From positions 1 to 5,413 of the forward strand of contig JAJYGE010000301.1 in assembly GCA_021785155.1 (NCBI GenBank): a stretch of 5,413 nt of DNA, given 5' to 3'. A program made the translations under genes and the position numbers. Source of the stretch: Planctomycetota bacterium. GTDB taxonomy: Bacteria > Planctomycetota > Phycisphaerae > WQYP01. Each line of letters starts with the position of its first letter. Within the stretch, counting starts at the first letter, position 1. The notes under the pieces were generated by a model. It had not been told where the DNA came from, did no database searches, and saw only the letters and a program-made list of their open reading frames with translations. Shown in pieces: positions 1 through 5,413 of the stretch.

Positions 1-945
1 GATCAGCGTTTTCTCAAGGGTAAATCCGTTCATAACATGGCCATCCGTTCGGCGATTTGTGTGCCTATTAAAGGCCGTGAAAAGCAACTGGGCGTTTTAC
101 ATATTGACTCCAGCGTGGCCAATTACTCCTACACGCCCGATCAGTTGCGGCTGTTGACCGCCATTGGATTGCAAACTGGTTTGGCCATTGAAATTGCCCA
201 GCTATATCATGAAAACGTGCAACAGGAGCGTTTGGCGGCCACCGGGCAGACCGTGGCTTCGCTGTCCCATTCGATTAAGAATATTCTTCAGGGCATGCGC
301 GGCGGAGCTGACGTGGTGGACATGGGGCTGAAAGGCAATGACATTTCTCAAATCCGCATGGGTTGGGGCATTCTGCAACGAAACCTGGATAAGGTGCAGG
401 CCCTGACCATGAACATGCTGGCATACAGCAAACCCCGCACTCCGAGTTTTGATTTAACCAATCTGGCTTATGTGCTGGGTGAATGTCTGGAACTCATGAC
501 CACGCAGGCGCATGATAAGAAAGTTACGCTGCTGACGGAAATAAATAAAGATCAGCCCCCCGTCCCGGCCGATGCCGACGGTATTCACCAGGCGGTTTTG
601 AATCTGCTGACCAACGCCTTGGATGCGGTAGAATCTGGCCGTGGTGTCATCACCCTTACCAGTGACGTGGATACCACCGGACAAAATGCAATTATTGAAG
701 TTCAGGATAATGGCGTAGGTATTTCGCCACAAAACCTCCAGCGGATATTCCAACCCTTTTATTCCACCAAGGGACAAAAAGGCACCGGTCTGGGATTGGC
801 GGTCACCAAGAAGATCGTGGAAGAGCACGGCGGAAAAATCGAAGCAACCTCGCGCGTCGGCGGCGGCACCACGTTCCGCATTACCCTGCCGCTGAATAAT
901 AAAAAGCTCACCGATTCCGATGGCACCATGGGACCACCTCGCTGA
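1..945 (+). CDS. GAF-domain sensor histidine kinase (5' end cut by window edge)
   Basis: C-terminal part of a two-component sensor kinase that would autophosphorylate on histidine and pass the phosphate to a response regulator. The frame is open to base 1, and the residues before the first ATG (position 37) continue a GAF fold, so the true start lies outside the window. Seen in order: the end of a GAF domain (about 1-210; IRSAICVPI, LGVLHIDS, YTPDQLRLLTAIG); a HisKA dimerisation helix with phospho-acceptor His at 268-270 in SLSHSIKNILQG; an HATPase_c domain with N-box (HQAVLNLLTNALDAV, key Asn at 613-615), G1 box DNGVGI (706-723), F-box FQPFYSTK (from 748) and G2 box GTGLGLAV (from 781). A ~17-residue polar tail follows, with no receiver domain. 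Asparagine sits at H+4, but the acidic residue usual at H+1 is serine. No membrane segment is seen, so this part is cytoplasmic. From memory, planctomycete relatives carry an N-terminal FHA domain; that cannot be seen here. The signal sensed and the partner regulator are unknown. Confidence 0.94.
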   Translation, partial: DQRFLKGKSVHNMAIRSAICVPIKGREKQLGVLHIDSSVANYSYTPDQLRLLTAIGLQTGLAIEIAQLYHENVQQERLAATGQTVASLSHSIKNILQGMRGGADVVDMGLKGNDISQIRMGWGILQRNLDKVQALTMNMLAYSKPRTPSFDLTNLAYVLGECLELMTTQAHDKKVTLLTEINKDQPPVPADADGIHQAVLNLLTNALDAVESGRGVITLTSDVDTTGQNAIIEVQDNGVGISPQNLQRIFQPFYSTKGQKGTGLGLAVTKKIVEEHGGKIEATSRVGGGTTFRITLPLNNKKLTDSDGTMGPPR

Positions 946-1107
946 GACCACGTTGCAATAGCCCCGCAAAATCCGCGCTGCCTTCCCCACCGACATTCTC
1001 AATATTGTTTGTGCCGTCGCCGCAGAGGCCGACGCCAGAAGTATGCGTAACGATGCACGAAAAATAACAATGCGGCGACATCACCGATAAGATTATGCCA
1101 CCACGGG
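946..1107. other. Intergenic gap between convergent genes
   Basis: This 162-nt gap separates the stop codon of the kinase (+) from the stop codon of the large repeat protein (-). Apart from the weak hairpin listed separately, I see no promoter, RNA gene or convincing coding sequence in it. There is no clear terminator for the kinase on the + strand. Confidence 0.6.
1060..1086 (-). terminator. Possible weak intrinsic terminator of the repeat-protein gene
   Basis: Read on the - strand, 21 nt after the stop codon, CGGTG-ATGT-CGCCG (1073-1086) can form a 5-bp stem with one G-U pair and a 4-nt loop. A T-rich stretch (TTGTTATTTTT, 1060-1070) follows after two bases. Position and order suit a Rho-independent terminator. 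The stem is short and the T run is interrupted, so this is only a candidate. Confidence 0.22.
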
Positions 1108-4100
1108 TCAACGCGGTATTGGAAGGTTTTTGAAATCAAAGGGAACCTTTACCAGCACGGTTCGGGTAAAAAACTTTATCGCGGCGCTTGTCGGTGCAGC
1201 CCCGGCGATATTCAGGGTGTAACGGTAGTAACCCCAGCCGCGGTTGGCCAACAGGCCGCCGCGATGGGCCGTTATCCGCAATTGGTGGCCAGCCGCGCTG
1301 TACAACCGCAATTCCTTACCGTCAAAAAGATTATGTGTAAAGCGACGCTCAATGGGCATCTGGGCAAAGGGCAGCCAATGGCTGGTTTTGCCATGATAAA
1401 AAAACCCCTGGACAGGGCGGAGGTGAAGGTGCAACTTCCAACCGCCGGGAATCTTATGCAGTTTGCCGAATACCAGGTTCATACCATCATCGGTCAGGGT
1501 GGCATGGCCAAAACCCAGCTTGGTAATGTGTAATGTTCGCATGTCACCGGATAGATACATCCGCAGATTACCGCGCATCGCCAACGCCGCTGCCCACGCG
1601 GGTGGCCAGTGTAATTGAATATTTAATGGAAAAATAAGGTTTTCCTGCTTACTGGGCCACGCGTTATTCGTGTTCTTGACGGGGGCCGCCAGCAACACCT
1701 TCCCACGCGAATCGGTGATGATTTCGGTGGCATGCAAGGTGCCGACCTGCTCCAGAATCTCGTTGGTGGTGGGTGCCCATAACACAAAGCAGCTTGCTGC
1801 AAAGTTTCGTTTTTTATTAACGGGATCGACCTTCGTCAACCACTTATTCTGGTAGCGCCGAATGGATTGTATGGCCAGCACGCACGCCCCATGAACTACC
1901 GTCGGAACATCGCGAGAAAAAAGATTTTGATAGCCGAATTGCAAGCGATAGTTGTTGTAATTATTTCCTATCGGGCCGATATTCGTGATGTCGGCAATGC
2001 GATGCAGTACCTTCCACAATGGCTGGCGGCGGATGTTGAATGTCATCCTAGGCCACACCAATGATTGACTGTAATGTGCCGTAATTCCGACTTGCGAGCA
2101 TAGTTGCGTCACCACCCGATTAACGGATACATGTTTTAAATTCAGAGAAACCAGTGGACCGCGCAAGTCGTGGTTGGCGGCAATGGCATCGAGTATGGCC
2201 AATAATTGCCGGCGCTCCGATGGATCAACGGCGTGCCGTAGCGCCCTCTCGATCGGCGGAACGAATGGATTACCGGCGGTAATTAAATGTCGCATTGCCG
2301 GGGGCTGACCGACCGGCGCACTGTCGACTACCTGCTGTATCCATCGGGAGATTTGCGTTTTCGTGACCACGGGGCGGGGCACAGCCGGCATTATAAGCTC
2401 TGGGGGATGGAGAGGTTGGGGTTTTTGGGGGCTTGGTGCGGCCATGGATTTGGCCACCGCGCCAGAGCTGGCGGGAATCGGCAGGTTGTGGAAATTAAAC
2501 GGGATATGTACGCGAACAAAATGGGAATAAAACTTCGCCCATGCCGTCACTGGCAGCCCACCGCGAACATATACTTTGTAATTCCAACCCTGACCGTCCG
2601 CCCGTTTCCACAGACGGCACCATAGATTCCGTCCGGATTTACTTTTAAAGCCCAGCACACCGCCGATATTTGGGGTGTAGCCAAAGGATACGTCTTGGGG
2701 CAATGATTGCATAAAACAATTTGATACCGGCGAGCCGGTCCCGTTGCCACCTGTCTGAACGCTAATGGTAATTGTGCAGATATCGTGCCGGGGATTGGAT
2801 GGATCCTCAATAACTCCGGTTGGCTTACCGATGGTGATCCGCACGCCAGTGCCGCGGATGGACGCTTTGCCGCCGCTCAGAGCGCCGACTTGCCGGATGT
2901 GTGGTGCCACGGCAAGGGTGATAGGCAGTTCGCCTTGCAGATAATGGATCGCAACGCTGTCGGCAGGCGGCCAAAGCAAATCAGGGCCAAAAGAGAATTC
3001 GTAATTTGTCGCAGAGAATGGCACCATAACCGACGCCGTATTAGAGGCCAAAAGAGACCTGCCCTGATTGTCAACGGCTCGGCTGAATTTTACCGGCCCA
3101 AGCTTGACGATCTGGCTATTACCCGGTGCCCAAAAACCTTGGATGTTCAAGCTGAATCCGCCCACCCCGCGGTCGCCAGGTGCCGCGTCAAAATTCACGG
3201 TCTGCGTGACGGAAGAACGCTGACCAGTCAGCAAGAGCGCCCCGTGTTCGTAAACTGGCGTGCTTGGGACAAATGCGCCGGGCCGGTAAAAGGTAAATAT
3301 CCCCCCCCAAGCGTCGTTTCCCCCGGGGCTTACGCCCGTGAGCCTGCCAATGCGCTCAATGACTTTCCAGAAAGGCTGGCGCTGAACGTTTATGGTAAGC
3401 CGCCGTAAGTCGATCGGCAGATGGAGATCAACGAACTGAGCTGAAAAGCCGACTTGCGCACAGAGCCGCTTCAGAATCCTGCGCAGGGGGGCATTGGTCA
3501 GTTTCAGGCTTACCAGCGGCCCCCGGACCGTATCGTCTTGCGCGATCTTGTTAAGCACGTCCCGCATGTCCTGACGCGTCTGAGGCGTGGTCCAACCGTT
3601 CAAGGCCGTTTTAATGGCTGGATCTGCCGCGTCACCAGCCACGCTTAACTGCTTCATCGCAGCGGCGCGCACGGAGGGATTCTGGCTTCCTAGACCATGT
3701 ATCCAACTCGTTACACGCGCCGGGGTCGCCGCAGTCGAGTGAGATTGAGGCAACATTACCACTTGCCTGATAACCACGGGCACCGGCGGCTGGGACCGCA
3801 CTTTTATATCCTGGCGGATAACGATAGCCGGTTGGGTGGCCTGAGGCAGGGACGAAGACTTCGTAGACAATGGAATAGAGGTATGTTTAAACACAAATGG
3901 GACATTTACCGCAACCATGCGGGCATACGTTTTAACGAAGACTCCATCTGGTTTGGAGGTCAGCGGAAAAAAGTACTCATACTGGTCCGGCTTAACATAC
4001 CAATCGAGACCGTTTACATTTTCGATCGGATTGCCGTCCGCTGTTGTAAAGATAAACGGCTTAGGAGAAAAGAAATTCATCCGCGACAGAAACGCTCGTA

Positions 4101-5247
4101 CCGGAAGTGATTTTGCCAACCAGGGCGGGGTGATAATAGTCATTGTAACGCCCCATCGCCCCTTAGCCGGCTTGGGCCGCCCGAAAAGAAACCGCATGCC
4201 ATCTGCATCAATTTCCGCGCGACCGGAATTAAGATCACTGGCGCTCTGAATTTCCGGCTTCATGGATACGGCTACTGGGGCGTTCATGACCAGCCTGACA
4301 ATTTCATGCGATGTGCGAGCAATCGGCCCGATAGTCAAGGTCCCCGGATAACCGGATATGATCTGTCCGACGGGCACACCGTAGTAACCCGGAGTAAAAA
4401 AGCCGCCGGAGGCGGAGAACTGGCGCCCGCCATGTTCCGATGCCGACACGACTTTCGGAAGTCCGATCTGGACAAAAGCCTTTTTCGTGGGAACCTGGAG
4501 CATATTGCAATCGAGTTGGCAATCGTAACTTTTCTTCACCGATTTCGTGCGTTGTTTTGCGGATTTTAACGATGCTGATTCAATAACCACAGCGAACGCA
4601 CCATTTACCGCAACCCGCGCTCCATTACTGAACAGACCGTGCCTGCTGAACACCAATCCGGGAAGCGGACCGTATTCCCCACTGGGGCTTATTCCGGTCG
4701 CCCGCGCAATCCGCAGTAATGCACTCCAAAATAGCTGATGCTGGATATTGATCCGGAAGCGTTCGGACACGCGTTTACAATTTCTTGGCAATTGGCAACC
4801 CAAGCCGGCTTCCGAGCAAACGGCAGCGATAGCGTCGTGCAGGGTGCAATTTTTGCTGCGAAACGTTACCAACGGTCCGTGTAGGGCATCGGTTACGAAA
4901 ATATCATTAAGCACGGACTCAAGCCGCTTATTCTGTTGTGGTGACACTTCCCCGCTGCACGCCTCTTTCAACGACGTAACCGCGGCGTCCCCCGCAGCAA
5001 TCAACCGTCGTTGGGCTCTTTCTTGCGCTGCGGGATTTGCGCCGACTAAATCGCGAATCCACGCGGAGATTCTTGCCGCAGTGGGCACGGGATGCTGCGG
5101 TTTGGCCAGCATGATGATGGATTTGGGGCGGAGCTGGGGCGGTGAGGCTGGGGCACCGGCAGATTGCGGCGATGAGAAGGCGGTGAAAGCCGTAAACGCG
5201 ATCGCCGTTATTACAGAGCCACCGGCGATGATTGCTGCTATCCGCAT
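1108..5247 (-). CDS. Exported three-module protein with HEAT-like and STN/secretin-N-like domains, function unknown
   Basis: A 1379-residue protein of unknown function. The start is the ATG at 5247-5245, supported by AAGGAG seven bases upstream and by the signal-like N-terminus that follows: MRIAAIIAGGSVITAIAF, a hydrophobic run at about residues 4-24, then a Pro/Ala/Ser stretch. The protein is therefore probably exported or anchored by its N-terminus. Three diverged modules follow (about residues 44-460, 496-925 and 951-1379), joined by Pro/Ser/Ala-rich linkers. In each, a helical HEAT-like pair ([IV][ST].WI ... AGD/AGN ... AL ... VL..I) leads to an STN-like alpha-beta domain that opens with GPLV and closes near QPxWKVxxRI (124-188, 576-641, 1030-1092). 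A ~250-residue beta-rich region follows and ends in [VI]PFxF, then LPIP-like residues. No catalytic signature, metal site or sorting signal was recognised. STN-like domains in secretins and TonB receptors mediate protein contacts, so an envelope binding or scaffold role is possible but inferred. A tandem paralogue lies 27 nt upstream, so the two are probably co-transcribed. Confidence 0.95.
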   Translation of the reverse strand: MRIAAIIAGGSVITAIAFTAFTAFSSPQSAGAPASPPQLRPKSIIMLAKPQHPVPTAARISAWIRDLVGANPAAQERAQRRLIAAGDAAVTSLKEACSGEVSPQQNKRLESVLNDIFVTDALHGPLVTFRSKNCTLHDAIAAVCSEAGLGCQLPRNCKRVSERFRINIQHQLFWSALLRIARATGISPSGEYGPLPGLVFSRHGLFSNGARVAVNGAFAVVIESASLKSAKQRTKSVKKSYDCQLDCNMLQVPTKKAFVQIGLPKVVSASEHGGRQFSASGGFFTPGYYGVPVGQIISGYPGTLTIGPIARTSHEIVRLVMNAPVAVSMKPEIQSASDLNSGRAEIDADGMRFLFGRPKPAKGRWGVTMTIITPPWLAKSLPVRAFLSRMNFFSPKPFIFTTADGNPIENVNGLDWYVKPDQYEYFFPLTSKPDGVFVKTYARMVAVNVPFVFKHTSIPLSTKSSSLPQATQPAIVIRQDIKVRSQPPVPVVIRQVVMLPQSHSTAATPARVTSWIHGLGSQNPSVRAAAMKQLSVAGDAADPAIKTALNGWTTPQTRQDMRDVLNKIAQDDTVRGPLVSLKLTNAPLRRILKRLCAQVGFSAQFVDLHLPIDLRRLTINVQRQPFWKVIERIGRLTGVSPGGNDAWGGIFTFYRPGAFVPSTPVYEHGALLLTGQRSSVTQTVNFDAAPGDRGVGGFSLNIQGFWAPGNSQIVKLGPVKFSRAVDNQGRSLLASNTASVMVPFSATNYEFSFGPDLLWPPADSVAIHYLQGELPITLAVAPHIRQVGALSGGKASIRGTGVRITIGKPTGVIEDPSNPRHDICTITISVQTGGNGTGSPVSNCFMQSLPQDVSFGYTPNIGGVLGFKSKSGRNLWCRLWKRADGQGWNYKVYVRGGLPVTAWAKFYSHFVRVHIPFNFHNLPIPASSGAVAKSMAAPSPQKPQPLHPPELIMPAVPRPVVTKTQISRWIQQVVDSAPVGQPPAMRHLITAGNPFVPPIERALRHAVDPSERRQLLAILDAIAANHDLRGPLVSLNLKHVSVNRVVTQLCSQVGITAHYSQSLVWPRMTFNIRRQPLWKVLHRIADITNIGPIGNNYNNYRLQFGYQNLFSRDVPTVVHGACVLAIQSIRRYQNKWLTKVDPVNKKRNFAASCFVLWAPTTNEILEQVGTLHATEIITDSRGKVLLAAPVKNTNNAWPSKQENLIFPLNIQLHWPPAWAAALAMRGNLRMYLSGDMRTLHITKLGFGHATLTDDGMNLVFGKLHKIPGGWKLHLHLRPVQGFFYHGKTSHWLPFAQMPIERRFTHNLFDGKELRLYSAAGHQLRITAHRGGLLANRGWGYYRYTLNIAGAAPTSAAIKFFTRTVLVKVPFDFKNLPIPR
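1111..2397 (-). repeat. Protein repeat module 3 (residues ~951-1379)
   Basis: Opens with LIMP, then TQISRWI and a helical pair to about residue 1022. The STN-like domain spans 1030-1092 (GPLVSLNL ... RQPLWKVLHRI). The beta-rich region contains DSRGKVLL (1179-1186) and GMNLVFGK (1255-1262). It closes at KVPFDFKNLPIPR, which is the C-terminus of the protein. The upstream partial gene ends in almost the same way. Confidence 0.88.
2473..3762 (-). repeat. Protein repeat module 2 (residues ~496-925)
   Basis: Opens with VVML, then ARVTSWI and a helical pair (LSVAGDAADPAIKTAL) to about residue 569. The STN-like domain spans 576-641 (GPLVSLKL ... RQPFWKVIERI). The beta-rich region contains DNQGRSLL (726-733) and GVRITIGK (801-808), and closes at HIPFNFHNLPIP (914-925). 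It matches module 3 best: about 27 of 63 residues are identical across the STN-like domain, counted by eye. Confidence 0.88.
3868..5118 (-). repeat. Protein repeat module 1 (residues ~44-460), the most divergent copy
   Basis: Opens with IIML, then ARISAWI and a helical pair to about residue 118. The STN-like domain spans 124-188 (GPLVTF ... FRINIQHQLFW). The beta-rich region carries the shared block GMRFLFGR (350-357) and closes at NVPFVFKHTSIPL (448-460). Unlike modules 2 and 3, it lacks a clear D..G[RK].LL segment and has a degraded closing motif. It also has extra cysteines at residues 97, 134, 151, 157, 243 and 247. Confidence 0.85.
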
Positions 5248-5254
5248 TTCATAT

Positions 5255-5260
5255 CTCCTT
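5255..5260 (-). promoter_or_regulatory. Shine-Dalgarno site of the repeat-protein gene
   Basis: On the - strand AAGGAG is followed by seven bases (ATATGAA) and then the ATG at 5247-5245. This near-ideal site fixes the start codon. It also argues that the large gene is translated from its own start rather than by reading through the single TAA that ends the upstream gene in the same frame. Confidence 0.85.
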
Positions 5261-5274
5261 ACGCAATTATCGTA

Positions 5275-5413
5275 TTATCGAGGCAACGGTACATTTTGGA
5301 AAATAAATGGAACATCCATTTTTACAGGCCTTTGCCGGTAAATTGGCACGCGCGCGAAGACAGGCTCAGGTCCGTCTACCCCGAAGACGTAGTGGTAATC
5401 AGCCCCAAGTCCG
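5275..5413 (-). CDS. C-terminal end of a tandem paralogue of the repeat protein (5' part outside window)
   Basis: The last 45 codons of a gene running in from the right edge; the stop TAA is at 5277-5275 and the first whole codon at 5412-5410. The fragment begins GLGADYHYVFGVDGPEP and ends VKMDVPFIFQNVPLPR before the stop. It matches the end of module 3 of the downstream protein (GWGYYRYTLNIAG ... VLVKVPFDFKNLPIPR) in order and spacing: a G/Y-rich strand, a turn with G and P, a strand, then VPFxFxNxPxPR at the very C-terminus. It is therefore a member of the same family, and its missing upstream part presumably carries at least one similar module. The gap to the next start is 27 nt and leaves little room for a separate promoter, so co-transcription is likely. 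The frame equals that of the downstream gene. Function unknown. Confidence 0.86.
   Translation of the reverse strand, partial: GLGADYHYVFGVDGPEPVFARVPIYRQRPVKMDVPFIFQNVPLPR

Noticed and set aside
454..1002. 182-codon - strand frame opposite the kinase
   Set aside because: It is antisense to the conserved HATPase domain, and the translation has no family resemblance.
1015..1034. GC-rich hairpin (CGTCGCC / GGC-C-GACG with one bulged base) in the convergent gap
   Set aside because: No T run follows it on either strand, so it is not supported as a terminator, and such GC stems are common by chance.
908..1111. 67-codon - strand frame with a TTG start overlapping the stop codon of the large gene
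   Set aside because: It overlaps the coding 3' end of the kinase, has no clear Shine-Dalgarno, contains no recognisable domain, and its composition does not look like a real protein.
3768..3825. VIRQ appearing twice in the linker before module 2
   Set aside because: A four-residue repeat in a low-complexity linker is too short to support a feature.
5266..5280. Two copies of CGATAAT (- strand) resembling -10 boxes upstream of the large gene
   Set aside because: They overlap the stop codon of the upstream paralogue. No good -35 element lies at 16-18 nt, and the second copy sits too close to the Shine-Dalgarno. Co-transcription with the upstream gene explains expression better.
4748..5341. 197-codon + strand frame opposite the N-terminus of the repeat protein and its upstream region
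   Set aside because: It is a shadow of two supported - strand genes and has no recognisable motif. The 207-codon + frame at 2785-3408 is rejected for the same reason.

Overview
The window looks like a piece of a planctomycete genome, probably from or near the class Phycisphaerae. This is judged from protein style only. The histidine kinase has the SLSHSIKNILQG-type H-box that I associate with planctomycete GAF kinases. The large secreted protein combines helical repeats of the 'WI..L...NP..R..A...L..AGD.A...I..AL' kind with secretin-N-like domains, a mix I also associate with that phylum. No rRNA, tRNA, mobile element or CRISPR array is visible.

Layout: (1) Positions 1-945, + strand, hold the 3' part of a GAF-domain sensor histidine kinase that is cut by the left edge. 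(2) Positions 946-1107 are a short gap between two convergent genes, with at most one weak terminator for the left-reading gene. (3) Positions 1108-5247, - strand, hold one 1379-residue exported protein made of three diverged copies of a ~420-430-residue module. Each copy has a HEAT-like helical pair, an STN/secretin-N-like alpha-beta domain, and a long beta-rich region closing on a VPFxFxNLPIP motif. (4) Positions 5275-5413, - strand, hold the last 45 codons of a further gene, cut by the right edge. It ends in the same closing motif (VPFIFQNVPLPR, stop), so it is a tandem paralogue. It lies 27 nt upstream of the large gene, in the same reading frame, with a single TAA between them.

The main result is a secreted-protein family of unknown function that appears both as tandem genes and as tandem modules inside one gene. 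The arrangement suggests growth by gene duplication followed by in-frame fusion. The two - strand genes are probably one transcription unit. The kinase converges on them, and nothing here shows that it controls them. No catalytic motif was recognised in the repeat protein; a structural or binding role at the cell envelope is inference.
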